DNA of 64,000 nucleotides, taken from LMUY01 sp964244585. GTDB lineage: Bacteria > Pseudomonadota > Alphaproteobacteria > Acetobacterales > Acetobacteraceae. Positions 35,381 to 44,055 of this stretch are shown here, piece after piece. The stretch's first letter is position 1. Each line of letters begins with the position of its first letter. The notes under the pieces were generated by a model. It was not told where the DNA came from. It made no database searches and saw nothing but the letters and a program-made list of their open reading frames with translations. A program made the translations under genes and the position numbers. Where the stretch lies: the NCBI GenBank assembly GCA_964244585.1, contig CAXTJM010000006.1:62001-126000 (forward strand), written 5' to 3'.

Positions 35381-36412
35381 TCATGGTGCCGGTCGTTCTC
35401 CAACCTCTAGGCTGATCAGATGGGGGCCGGATCGCAAATTCGTTGCCGGATGCGGTAGGGATCCATGCGGCACATCGACGTTTCCGGAGTGCCCGTTACG
35501 CAGGTGGAGGGGTAGATAGGAGCGGCCCTTCAGAAACGCGACGAACGCGCGCAATGCCGCTGACTGGTGACGACGGCTGGGAAAGTAGAGGTAAAGCGCC
35601 TCCAGCGGGGAAGACCATGTGGGCAGGAGCCGTGACAACTTTCCAGCCTCGAGGAGGTCGGACACGCTCGCAGTCGGCGCGCTGACAATTCCGAGCCCCC
35701 TCACGGTCAGCTCGATCTGGGAGGCGAGATCGTGAACGATCGTTGCCGCTGGCGGGGCGATCTGTACGGTCTCGCCGGCGGATCGCAGGATCCATGGCTT
35801 GATCAAGCCGGTAACCTGACTGCGGCACACCACGGCACGGTGATTGAGCAGATCGGCTGGGAGATTCGGCATCGATCGGGCATGAAGGTAGGCAGGTGAA
35901 GCGACGAGAACCGCTTCTGAGCTGGGCGCGACCGGTACGGCCACCATGTCCTTCTCGAGGAAATCACCATAGCGCAATCCTGCGTCGAAGCCCTGTTTGA
36001 CGATGTCGATCATGCGCGCTTCAACCGCGATCTCGAGCTCCACGTCAGGATAGGTGTCCTGGAAAGCCGCCAATGCCGCAGCAATGAGCAGGTCGAACGG
36101 CGCGCGCGGCATGGTGAGGCGCAAAGGGCCGGCTGGCCGTCCGCCCCGCCCCGCTGCCTCCTCCGCGGCTCGCCGCAACTGCGACAGGGCCGGGGCCGCC
36201 GCGAGCAGATAGTCGGTGCCTACGTCCGTCAAACCCACGCTGCGGGTCGAGCGGCGCAGAAGCGGCGTACCGAGCCGCTCCTCGAGACTGCGGATCGCCT
36301 GGCTGGCCGCGGATGGCGAGATGCCGAGACGCCTGGCTGCTTCGGAAAAGCTGCCGGCTTCGGCCACAGCGACGAACACGGCCACGCCTTCGAGGGTGTT
36401 TTTCTGTCGCAC
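35381..36412 (-). CDS. LysR family transcriptional regulator
   Basis: This 343-residue protein has a clear LysR helix-turn-helix at residues 5-62 (VAEAGSFSEAARRLGISPSAASQAIRSLEERLG) and a periplasmic-binding-protein-like effector domain after residue 95. The C-terminal 35 residues are longer than usual. It starts with GTG at 36412 and diverges from an epoxide hydrolase-like gene and MFS exporter, its likely targets. A palindrome lies 12 bases before its start (36424-36438). The inducer is unknown. Confidence 0.9.
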   Translation of the reverse strand: MRQKNTLEGVAVFVAVAEAGSFSEAARRLGISPSAASQAIRSLEERLGTPLLRRSTRSVGLTDVGTDYLLAAAPALSQLRRAAEEAAGRGGRPAGPLRLTMPRAPFDLLIAAALAAFQDTYPDVELEIAVEARMIDIVKQGFDAGLRYGDFLEKDMVAVPVAPSSEAVLVASPAYLHARSMPNLPADLLNHRAVVCRSQVTGLIKPWILRSAGETVQIAPPAATIVHDLASQIELTVRGLGIVSAPTASVSDLLEAGKLSRLLPTWSSPLEALYLYFPSRRHQSAALRAFVAFLKGRSYLPLHLRNGHSGNVDVPHGSLPHPATNLRSGPHLISLEVGERPAP

Positions 36413-36413
36413 G

Positions 36414-36450
36414 TCATGCGCTTTGAAGTTTTGCTTCAGACTTCATGCGC
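36414..36450. promoter_or_regulatory. Probable LysR operator
   Basis: TGAAG (36424-36428) and CTTCA (36434-36438) form a perfect 5-bp inverted repeat around five bases. A direct repeat TCATGCGC occurs on both sides (36414-36421 and 36443-36450). The site lies just upstream of the regulator start in the divergent gap, where LysR proteins usually bind. The spacing is close to the LysR T-N11-A form but not identical. Confidence 0.5.
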
Positions 36451-36629
36451 GATTGTCGCGCTGATGGCAAGCATCCGTTCGGCCTACCATTGCGGATGCC
36501 CGCGATCCAATACCATTCCGTCAAAGGTCCGAGTCCGATGCAGCATTCGTGCAGGAAGGCGAATGGCGCCACGGTGAATGCCGCCCGAACCGGCGCGGAA
36601 CACTGGCCCCCGCTGCATGGTATTCGACC

Positions 36630-37658
36630 ATGACAGCCGCAATGCCCTCCTCCACGCTGGCTTCGCGCACTGTCGGCACGGCGCGCCAGACAACGCACTA
36701 CATCGAATGCGGACCGGCCGACGGACCGCTGATGATCTTCCTGCACGGCTGGCCGAGCATTGGCTTGATGTGGCACGCCCAGATGGACGCCTTCGCCGCC
36801 GACGGCTGGCACTGCGTCGCGCCCGATCTGCGCGGCTACGGCGGCTCCTCCGCGCCTGCCGCCAACGAAGCCTACACCATCAAGGAAGTCGTGGCAGACA
36901 TGGCGGAGCTCCATGACCACCTGGGCGGCAAGCCTGCGATCTGGGTCGGTCACGACTGGGGCAGTGTTGTGGCCGGTGCGTTGGCCGCGCACGAGCCCAA
37001 GCGCAGCCGTGGCGTCGTGCTGACCTCGTTGGCGTATTTTCCCGACGCGAACGCCCTGCCCACCCTCGTCCCGCTGGTCGATCGAACGCTCTACCCGGCT
37101 GACCGGTATCCGGATGGCCAATGGGACTACTACCGCTACTATACGACGCACTTCGAGACGGCGGTCGCCGACCTCGACGCAGACCAGGGTGCAACGCTGG
37201 CGTCGGTCTTTCGACCAGGCAGCCCCGCTGCCATGGGCAAGGTCTGGCCGACTGCGGTGGTCACGCGCAACGGAGGGCGCTTCGGCGCCGCGCACCGCGC
37301 CCCGCCGACGCAAGCTGACCCGGCTCTCTGGCCGCCGGCGGACTTCGACGTGCTGGTACAGGCGTTCAAGGCTCGTGGCTTCCGCCCCATCTGCGCGTGG
37401 TACCTGAACGATGACGCCAACATCGCCTACGCTCGCGAGGCACCCGATGGCGGCCGCCTGTCGCAGCCCGTGCTGTTCGTCAACGGCGACTTGGATGGGA
37501 TCTGCAGCATCACCGGACATCGCCAAGGCGACCCGATGCGCGCGGCCTGCGCAGACCTTACCGTGACGAGTATGCCCGCCGGGCATTGGCTGCCGCTGGA
37601 ATGCAAGGCGGAACACATCCAGGCCATCCGCAGCTGGCTCCGGAGCAAGAAGCTTTGA
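36630..37658 (+). CDS. Epoxide hydrolase-like alpha/beta hydrolase
   Basis: This roughly 342-residue protein has the oxyanion motif LHGWPSIGLMWHAQMDAF, DLRGYGGSSAP, and an Asp nucleophile in VGHDWGSVVAGALA near residue 108. A catalytic His lies in AGHWLPLE near 325. The Asp in the nucleophile elbow, not Ser, points to epoxide or haloalkane-type chemistry; the WDYYRYY stretch could supply the cap Tyr. The ATG at 36630 was chosen; a frame opens 27 codons earlier. It is divergent from LysR and 22 bases before the MFS gene. Confidence 0.8.
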   Translation: MTAAMPSSTLASRTVGTARQTTHYIECGPADGPLMIFLHGWPSIGLMWHAQMDAFAADGWHCVAPDLRGYGGSSAPAANEAYTIKEVVADMAELHDHLGGKPAIWVGHDWGSVVAGALAAHEPKRSRGVVLTSLAYFPDANALPTLVPLVDRTLYPADRYPDGQWDYYRYYTTHFETAVADLDADQGATLASVFRPGSPAAMGKVWPTAVVTRNGGRFGAAHRAPPTQADPALWPPADFDVLVQAFKARGFRPICAWYLNDDANIAYAREAPDGGRLSQPVLFVNGDLDGICSITGHRQGDPMRAACADLTVTSMPAGHWLPLECKAEHIQAIRSWLRSKKL

Positions 37659-37680
37659 TGGCGGCAACCGAAGGCCAGGC

Positions 37681-38859
37681 TTGCAGGTGAACGGCGCGAC
37701 AGCCCTCAGCGATCGCGCCGTCGGCCTGCTGGCGGTCGCATCGGCAATCGCCGTGGCGAACGCTTACTACATTCAGCCGCTGCTCGTTGAGGTGGGCGGG
37801 GCGCTTGCCATCTCCAGCGACCTCGTCGGGATCCTGCCTGGCCTGAGCCAGATCGGTCTGGCGTGCGGGCTGGCATTCCTGTTGCCGCTCGGGGACATCA
37901 TCTCGGCGCGCAGGCTGCTCCTAACGGTCATACCGATCCAGATCGCAGCGCTCGTCCTGTTCGCCACGAGCCGCTCGGCCCTGACGGTCGCGGCGGCATC
38001 CCTGTTGATCGGCTTGTTCGGCATCGCACCCTATGTCCTGCCGCCCTATGTCAGCCTGCGTGTACCGGCTTCGCGGCTCGGCCATGTCACGGGAATGCTG
38101 ACACGTGGCATCATCATCGGAATCCTGCTCGCTCGGACCGCATCAGGCGTTATCGGAACGCATCTCGGCTGGCGTGCGGTCTACTGGATCGCTGCCGCCA
38201 TGATGACGATTGAGCTGGTCTTCCTCATTCGCCTCGTCAGGCCCGAGGCGGCGATGCCGTCTCCACGCAGAGTGCCCTACCGCGCCCTTGTCGGCTCGCT
38301 GGTGCATTTGCTTCGCACCGTCCCTGAACTCCGCGCCGCCGCATTGTGCGTCGCTCTCAGCTACGGCTCCTTCATCGTATTCTGGCTGGGAGTGACGCTC
38401 TATCTGCAAAGCCCGGCGTTCGGCTGGACACCGCAAGCCATCGGCATGGTCGCGCTCCTCGCAGCGGCCGCGGCAAGCGCCGCGCCGATGTTCGGACGAG
38501 CCGTCGATCGATCTGGACCGCACGCTACCCGGCGGATGGCGCTCGCCGGGATGGTGATCGCGTGGGTCCTGTTGGCGGTCTTCAAGGGACATCTGGCCGG
38601 GATGGCAGTGGGCCTCATCGTCCTGGACATTGGCGCGACCATCGTGGACATCTCGAACCGTACCATCCTCTATGGTCTCGACGCTGGAACTCGGACACGT
38701 TTGAACGCCGTCTACCAGGTCGCCATGTTTTTCGGCGGCGCGGTGATGTCGGTCCTGGTCGGCGTCTGCTGGTCATCGGGCGGATGGTTCGCCTTGTGCG
38801 CGCTCGGCGTGGTGCCCGTCGTGATCGCTGTCGTGCGATGTTGGCGCAGCGTACGGTGA
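37681..38859 (+). CDS. MFS transporter
   Basis: The 392-residue product has about 12 hydrophobic helices in two halves. VANAYYIQPLLVEVGG near residue 25 matches the first-helix signature of the YnfM/AraJ-type drug and metabolite exporters. PRRVPYRAL marks the central loop. The start is TTG at 37681 or GTG at 37687. It lies 22 bases after the hydrolase, so it probably moves the hydrolase's substrate or product under LysR control. Confidence 0.85.
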   Translation: MQVNGATALSDRAVGLLAVASAIAVANAYYIQPLLVEVGGALAISSDLVGILPGLSQIGLACGLAFLLPLGDIISARRLLLTVIPIQIAALVLFATSRSALTVAAASLLIGLFGIAPYVLPPYVSLRVPASRLGHVTGMLTRGIIIGILLARTASGVIGTHLGWRAVYWIAAAMMTIELVFLIRLVRPEAAMPSPRRVPYRALVGSLVHLLRTVPELRAAALCVALSYGSFIVFWLGVTLYLQSPAFGWTPQAIGMVALLAAAAASAAPMFGRAVDRSGPHATRRMALAGMVIAWVLLAVFKGHLAGMAVGLIVLDIGATIVDISNRTILYGLDAGTRTRLNAVYQVAMFFGGAVMSVLVGVCWSSGGWFALCALGVVPVVIAVVRCWRSVR

Positions 38860-38998
38860 GGTCGTGCCGGTCGAGCGTCACGATCTGCGACGGCCGGTCA
38901 CCACGTCGCGGCTTGAGACAAGCGGTGGAAGCCCTGAGCACCGGCCCTCAGCCGCCATTTGCGCGATCTCGACTATCGGCTCGGCGCCAACGACCTCC

Positions 38999-40339
38999 TC
39001 ACGCACGTTCGCGACGGGATTGCTCGCCAGCAAACAGGTGGCCAGGCTTGGATAATCCCAGGTTTTCCCGCAGCGTCGTACCCGGGTACTCCGTCCGCAG
39101 CAGCCCCCGTTCCCTCAGGATCGGCGCGACGGAATCGGCAAACAAGCGAAGCTGGCCCGGCTGCGACTCCACCAGCATGAAGCCGTCGCATGCTCCCCCG
39201 TCGAACCACGCCTGCATCTCGTCGGCCACGTCCTCGGCGGTGCCCACGTAGCTGTCCTTGGGGAATCCGAAGCGCATCACGAACTGCCTGACCGTGAGCG
39301 CCTCGTCGCGCGCGACGCGAAGCATCCGCGTCATGTCGCCTTTGAACCCTTCGGCGACGCTCTCGATGGCACTGAGCGGGAACGGGTCGTCCAGGCCGTA
39401 GCTCCGGAGATCGAACCCGTGGAACGAGCCGCTGAGGTACTTGATCGCGCCCTGCAACCCGATCTGCGTCCGGCGCGCGGCCTGGATCGCCTGGGCAGCC
39501 TCCCGCGTCGGCGCGATCAGGGGTGCGCAACTCGGAAGTATCGCAATCGAGTCCGGATCCCGGCCGTACTCGACCGCCTTGGCCTTCAGCTTGCGATAGA
39601 ACTCCTGGTTGACGCCAATGCCGTAGGCGCCCGGCGTGAACACGCAGTCGACGAGGCGCGCCGCGAACGCCACGCCTTCGTCGGACGCCGTCGCCGTGAA
39701 CACGATCGGCCGTCCCTGCCGCGACCGATGGAGGTTGAGGGGACCCTTCGCCTCGAAGTACTTCCCCTTGTGATTTAGCGTATGGAGCTTCTCCGGGTTC
39801 AGGAAGAGTCCCTTCTCCTTGTCCTGCGGCAGTGCGTCGTCCTCAAAGCTGTCCCACAGCCCGGTCACGACGCGGTAGGCCTCCTCCCCGATCTCGTAGC
39901 GCTCCCGGTGCGAGATGGCGTGGAAACGGCCGTAATTGTCGGACGAGCCCTTGGGATCGGTCGTGACCAGGTTCCAGCCGGCGCGGCCGTCGCTGATGTG
40001 ATCCAGCGACAGGATCTGACGGGCGATGTTGAACGGTTCGCAGAAGGTGGTCGACATGGTGCCGACCAGGCCGATCTGCGTGGTGACGGCCGCGATGGCG
40101 GCGAGCAGGGTCGTCGCCTCGAACCGGTCGAGCCGATGCGGCGGCGAACCCTCGTCGGCCCACAGCGTGTCGGCGACGAAGAAGAAATCCGCCTTGAACT
40201 CTTCGCCGATCAGCGCCTGCTCCTTGTGCTTCTCGAAGTTGGTGCCGGGATAGGGCGGCATTGCGGGGTGCAACCAGTCCGACCCGGTGCGGCCTGCACC
40301 CTCCGGCATGATGCCGAGCTTCATGTGGCCGTTCTTCAT
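38999..40339 (-). CDS. LLM class flavin-dependent monooxygenase (NtaA/SnaA/DszA group)
   Basis: This 446-residue protein belongs to the bacterial luciferase-like superfamily. The NtaA/DszA group pattern is visible: FFFVADTLWAD near residue 50, QILSLDHISDGRAGWNLVTT near 110 (flavin site), and HKGKYFEAKGPLNLHRSRQGRPIVF near 195. Such enzymes use reduced FMN and oxygen to oxidise aminopolycarboxylates, sulfur compounds or other substrates. AAGGAG precedes the ATG. No flavin reductase is adjacent. It is convergent with the MFS gene, and the 139-base gap between them shows nothing recognisable. Confidence 0.88.
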   Translation of the reverse strand: MKNGHMKLGIMPEGAGRTGSDWLHPAMPPYPGTNFEKHKEQALIGEEFKADFFFVADTLWADEGSPPHRLDRFEATTLLAAIAAVTTQIGLVGTMSTTFCEPFNIARQILSLDHISDGRAGWNLVTTDPKGSSDNYGRFHAISHRERYEIGEEAYRVVTGLWDSFEDDALPQDKEKGLFLNPEKLHTLNHKGKYFEAKGPLNLHRSRQGRPIVFTATASDEGVAFAARLVDCVFTPGAYGIGVNQEFYRKLKAKAVEYGRDPDSIAILPSCAPLIAPTREAAQAIQAARRTQIGLQGAIKYLSGSFHGFDLRSYGLDDPFPLSAIESVAEGFKGDMTRMLRVARDEALTVRQFVMRFGFPKDSYVGTAEDVADEMQAWFDGGACDGFMLVESQPGQLRLFADSVAPILRERGLLRTEYPGTTLRENLGLSKPGHLFAGEQSRRERA

Positions 40340-40559
40340 CGCGTCTCCTTCGGATCGTCTCGGCGGCTTGGGTCGGGAAAGGCAGGGGCGTCGTCAGAAT
40401 GACCCGCGGCACGGCGGCCATGGAAGCCACATGGGCCGGCGGTGGTCGTCGATGTGGGCATGGCTGCGCGGAAGCATTCTGCGTGCCACGCCACCCGCCA
40501 CGGGCAGCGTCGCCTGTCCAGCACCCCGCGAATGGCCGATATCGTCTCGGTCTACAGTC

Positions 40560-40920
40560 TTGCTCGAAGCGTGGGCAGTTCATCCGGCCGCCGGGAGCTG
40601 GCGCTCAGCGGCGTGCTGGCGGGGCTTACGGGCGGGTTCTTCCTATGGCGTGGTGGTGATCGCCATCATGGCGATCGTTCCAGACGAGGGCTGCGTCACC
40701 GCGTTGATCGGGCCGAACGGCGGCGGCAAGACCAGGATGATCAACGTGTTGTCCGGCGTGGTGGCGCCGAGTTCGGGCAGTATCCATCTCCGCGGTGCGG
40801 CCATCACCGGGCAGCCGCCGCGCCGCCAGCGGGATCCGCCGCACCTTCCAGATTGTCACCTGTTCCCCGGCCTCACAGTGCCGGTGGTTCAGGACGCCGC
40901 GGCCGCTACCCACCATGTCA
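40560..40920 (+). pseudogene. Remnant of branched-chain amino acid ABC transporter genes (livM end, livG start)
   Basis: A short ELALSGVLAGLTGGFF stretch resembles the last membrane helix of LivM. Next, in another frame, comes the ATPase start VTALIGPNGGGKTRMINVLSG, with an intact Walker A, then PSSGSIHLRGAAITGQPP. After one shift IRRTFQIVT appears, and after another LFPGLTV. This is the LivG N-terminal order broken by at least two frameshifts. Everything after the first 90 residues is missing, so it cannot encode a working transporter. Confidence 0.7.
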
Positions 40921-40986
40921 GCCCGCCCTTCCGCCAGCAGCGCCGTCCGGCATCGATACGAATGCGGTGCGAACCAGATAGGCCCG

Positions 40987-41017
40987 TTGACACGAATTTC
41001 CGTCATTCCGTATACGG
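40987..41017 (+). promoter_or_regulatory. Sigma-70 promoter with a CCGTATACGG palindrome
   Basis: TTGACA (40987-40992) is followed after 18 bases by TATACG (41011-41016), a good -35/-10 pair. A perfect 10-bp palindrome CCGTATACGG (41008-41017) covers the -10. GTATAC-centred palindromes are typical GntR family sites. The promoter points at the decayed binding-protein copy and, about 460 bases on, the intact ABC operon. No regulator gene of that type is in view. Confidence 0.55.
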
Positions 41018-41129
41018 TATCCAACAAGACGTCCCTGGTTTGGTGGGGCCGTTTCCGGGGCAGTCAGTCTACACGGCATCCGCAACTGCGAGGCGCAGGG
41101 GGTGTGTGCTGTATTGTTCCAAGAGCGAC

Positions 41130-41480
41130 CGATTCGGCAAGCCGGCCGCGCTCAAACGTCGCGCGATGGTGCCGGGCGCCGTTGCAGTGCCATCGGCTGC
41201 CCGCGTTGCGGATGAGGCGCCGGCACGCGGCGGCACGCTGACGGCGCTGACCTATCCGGAACCGTATTGCCTGCCCTCGGCGATCGATCCCGCCCTGAAG
41301 TGGCCTGACGGGCAGGACTTCGCCGCCGCCGGGGTCGCCTTTTCCCTGAGCATCTGGAACACCCGGCATGCGCATGGCCGGCAAAGCCACACCCTGGTCA
41401 CCCGGGTGGAACCGCTGGACCCGTCCACCGCGATCCGCCGGACTGTGCCCGCTGCTCGACCCTTCCAGGATATCCCATGA
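41130..41480 (+). pseudogene. Shrunken copy of the adjacent peptide-binding protein gene
   Basis: From about 41154 the frame reads KRRAMVPGAVAVPSAARVADEAPARGGTLTALTYPEPY in pieces that align with the signal peptide and N-terminus of the next gene (RRHLLGS..., PVRGGTLTVVMYPEPPY). At about 41300 some 47 codons are lost in frame. The match then resumes with WPDGQDFAAAGVAFSLSIWNTRHAHGRQS against WHDGQDFTSADVAYSLSVWKARHARGRQS. It stops at 41480, overlapping the intact gene's ATG as ATGA. It covers only about a quarter of the protein and is almost certainly non-functional. Confidence 0.8.
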
Positions 41481-43066
41481 CCCTCACCCGACGCCATCTC
41501 CTCGGTTCCGCCGCCCTTGCCGGGCTGGCTGTTCCCGCCCACGCCGAAGACCCGCCGGTCCGCGGCGGCACGCTGACGGTCGTGATGTATCCGGAGCCGC
41601 CCTACCTGCTGTCGGCGGTGGACCCGACGCTGCAGATGGCGGTGGTCACCACCAAGATGACCGAGGGGCTGCTGTGGTACGACCTGGACATGAAGCCGCA
41701 CCCGCTGCTGGCCGAGCGGTGGGAGGTGGCGGCGGACGGGCTCAGCTACACCTTCCATTTGCGCCAGGGCGTGAAGTGGCATGACGGGCAGGACTTCACC
41801 TCCGCCGACGTCGCTTACTCCCTGAGCGTCTGGAAGGCCCGGCACGCACGCGGGCGGCAGAGCTTCCAGAAGGTGACGGAGGTCGAGACGCCGGATGCCT
41901 ACACAGCGATCTTCCACCTGTCCGCGGCCTCGCCGCAGCTGGCGACGGTCTGGAGCGGCTACGAATCGCCGATCATCCCGAAGCACGTGTTCGACGGCAC
42001 CGACCTGCTGTCCAACAGGGCGGCGACCGCACCGATCGGCACCGGCCCGTTCCGCTTCAAGGAATGGGTGCGCGGCGACCACATGATCCTGGAGCGCAAT
42101 CCGGACTACTGGGACGCCGGCAAGCCGTATCTCGACCGGATCGTGTTCCGCTTCATCGCCGATGCCGGATCCCGCACCGCGGCGCTGGAATCCGGCGAGG
42201 CGCAGATCGGCTGCCTGACCCCGGTGCCGCTGTCCGACATGGCGCGGCTGACCGCGGGGAAGGACCTGGTCGCCACCACCGACGGCTACGACTACATGGC
42301 GCCGGTGTTGCTGTTGCAGCTCAACATCCGCAAGGCCCCGCTGTCGAACCCGGCAGTGCGGCAGGCCATCGCCTACGCCATCAACCGCGACGTGCTGACC
42401 AAGACGGTGTGGTTCGGCTTCGGCAAGGCCGCGACCGGCCCGATCCCCAGCGTGGTGAAGGCCTGGTACACCACCGATGGCGTGCCGGCCTATCCATACG
42501 ACCCCAAGAAGGCAGAGGCCCTGCTGGACGAGGCGGGGCTGAAGCGGGGTGCCGACGGCAAGCGGTTCAAGATGCAGACGGATGCTTACCCGGGCGGCGC
42601 CGAGTTCACCCGCACGGCGGAGTTCATCAAGCAGCAGCTCGGGCGCATCGGCATCGACGTGGAGATCCGCACCAGCGACCTGCCGTCCTACGTCCGCCGC
42701 ATCTATGGCGAGTACGAGTTCGAATCGACCAGCATGTATAACGGCGCCTTCCCGGACCCGAGCGCCGGCATCCAACGCATGTACTGGTCCAAGGCGGCGC
42801 AGAAGGGCGTGCCCTTCGTCAACCCGACCGGCTATGCCGACCCGGCGGTGGACCATGATTTTGAGGACGCGCAGACGCAGAACGACCCCAGGAAGCGTTG
42901 GGACGACTACGCCGACCTGCAACGCCGGGTGATGACGGACCTTTCGGTCGTGCCGCTGATGGAGATGCGGTTCGTCACCGTCGCCAACCGCCGGGTGCGC
43001 AACCACACCATCTCGGCTGACGGGCTGATCGGCAGCAACTTCTCCACCGCGTGGCTGGCGGGCTGA
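41477..43066 (+). CDS. ABC transporter substrate-binding protein, peptide/nickel family (SBP_bac_5)
   Basis: The 529-residue product has a Tat-type signal (LTRRHLLGSAALAG, cleavage near AHA-ED). The family 5 binding-protein fold follows: RGGTLTVVMYPEPPYLLSAVDP, LAERWEVAADGLSYTFHLRQGVKWHDGQDFTSADVAYSL, and VRQAIAYAINRD near residue 295. Such proteins deliver peptides, opines, glutathione or nickel chelates to an ABC importer; the ligand is not predictable. AGGA lies before the ATG. It overlaps the first permease gene as TGATG. Confidence 0.92.
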   Translation: MTLTRRHLLGSAALAGLAVPAHAEDPPVRGGTLTVVMYPEPPYLLSAVDPTLQMAVVTTKMTEGLLWYDLDMKPHPLLAERWEVAADGLSYTFHLRQGVKWHDGQDFTSADVAYSLSVWKARHARGRQSFQKVTEVETPDAYTAIFHLSAASPQLATVWSGYESPIIPKHVFDGTDLLSNRAATAPIGTGPFRFKEWVRGDHMILERNPDYWDAGKPYLDRIVFRFIADAGSRTAALESGEAQIGCLTPVPLSDMARLTAGKDLVATTDGYDYMAPVLLLQLNIRKAPLSNPAVRQAIAYAINRDVLTKTVWFGFGKAATGPIPSVVKAWYTTDGVPAYPYDPKKAEALLDEAGLKRGADGKRFKMQTDAYPGGAEFTRTAEFIKQQLGRIGIDVEIRTSDLPSYVRRIYGEYEFESTSMYNGAFPDPSAGIQRMYWSKAAQKGVPFVNPTGYADPAVDHDFEDAQTQNDPRKRWDDYADLQRRVMTDLSVVPLMEMRFVTVANRRVRNHTISADGLIGSNFSTAWLAG

Positions 43067-44055
43067 TGGCGGAGAGGCGCGTCCCGCGGCTGCGCCATGT
43101 CGCGCGTCGGGTGCTGAAATCGATACCCCTGCTGCTGGCGATCGCGGTGTGCAACTTCATCCTGCTGAAGCTGGCACCCGGCGACGCGGCGGACGTGCTG
43201 GCGGGAGAAGCCGGGTCCGCCACGCCGGAATATGTGGCGGCGCTCAAGAGCCAGTTCGGGCTGGACCAGCCTGACTGGATGCAGCTGCTGAACTACGTGT
43301 GGCGACTGCTGCAGCTCGACCTGGGATTCTCGTTCCGCAACAACGAGAGCGTGTTGAGCATGATCCTGTCGCGCATGCCGGCGACGTTGCTGCTGATGAC
43401 CGGGGCGTTGGGCCTGGCCTTCATCGCCGGCACCGCGCTGGGCGTAACGGCGTCCCGCCGGGTCAACAGCTGGGTGGACAACCTGATTTCGGTCGTCGCC
43501 CTGCTGTTCTACGCGACGCCCATCTTCCTGATCGGGCTTGGGCTCATCATCGTGTTCGCCGTGCATCTCGGCGTGCTGCCCACCGGCGGGCTGACCACGG
43601 TGGGCGCAGGCTACACCGGCGTGCGCGCGGCGTGGGATGTGGCGGTGCATCTGCTGATGCCGCTCGTCACGCTGGCGCTGTTCTTCCTCGCCCTCTATGC
43701 CCGGTTGATGCGCGCCTCGATGCTCGAGGTATTCAACCAGGACTACGTCACCACGGCGCGGGCCAAGGGGCTGCCGGAGGGGCTCATCACGGTCAAGCAC
43801 GTGGTGCGCAATGCCATGCTGCCGATGGTGACGATGCTGGGCCTGCAGGTCGGCACGTTGCTCGGCGGGTCGGTGCTGGTGGAGACGGTGTTCGCCTGGC
43901 CCGGCATCGGCCGCCTGGCCTTCGAGGCGGTGCTGAGCCGGGACCTCAACCTGCTGCTGGGCATCCTGCTGATCTGCTCGGTCATCGTGGTGGCGGCGAA
44001 CATCCTGGTGGACCTGGCCTATGCCTGGCTCGACCCACGGATCGAGCTCGCCTGA
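43066..44055 (+). CDS. Peptide-type ABC transporter permease (DppB family)
   Basis: This 329-residue inner-membrane protein has about six helices and the DppB/OppB pattern: an N-terminal helix (IPLLLAIAVCNFILLKLAPGD), LKSQFGLDQP near residue 65, and the EAA loop ARAKGLPEGLITVKHVVRNAMLP near 240, which contacts the ATPases. It pairs with the next permease to form the translocation pore. Start and stop overlap its neighbours by one base each. Confidence 0.93.
   Translation: MAERRVPRLRHVARRVLKSIPLLLAIAVCNFILLKLAPGDAADVLAGEAGSATPEYVAALKSQFGLDQPDWMQLLNYVWRLLQLDLGFSFRNNESVLSMILSRMPATLLLMTGALGLAFIAGTALGVTASRRVNSWVDNLISVVALLFYATPIFLIGLGLIIVFAVHLGVLPTGGLTTVGAGYTGVRAAWDVAVHLLMPLVTLALFFLALYARLMRASMLEVFNQDYVTTARAKGLPEGLITVKHVVRNAMLPMVTMLGLQVGTLLGGSVLVETVFAWPGIGRLAFEAVLSRDLNLLLGILLICSVIVVAANILVDLAYAWLDPRIELA

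Larger units (their letters stand above)
40340..41476. other. Degraded region between the monooxygenase and the peptide ABC operon
   Basis: About 1.1 kb holds no intact gene. Readable scraps are part of a branched-chain amino acid ABC transporter (about 40560-40920), a promoter with a palindrome (40987-41017), and a shortened copy of the peptide-binding protein gene (about 41130-41480). The stretches 40340-40559 and 41018-41129 show nothing I can identify. The region looks like a site of deletion and decay, not of a recent insertion, since no transposase or target-site duplication is visible. Confidence 0.7.

Noticed and set aside
38999..40339. The flavin monooxygenase as a RutA for the RutR-linked operon
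   Set aside because: Its length and motifs fit the NtaA/SnaA/DszA group, it lies about 8 kb away across another operon, and it has no RutR-box that I can see.
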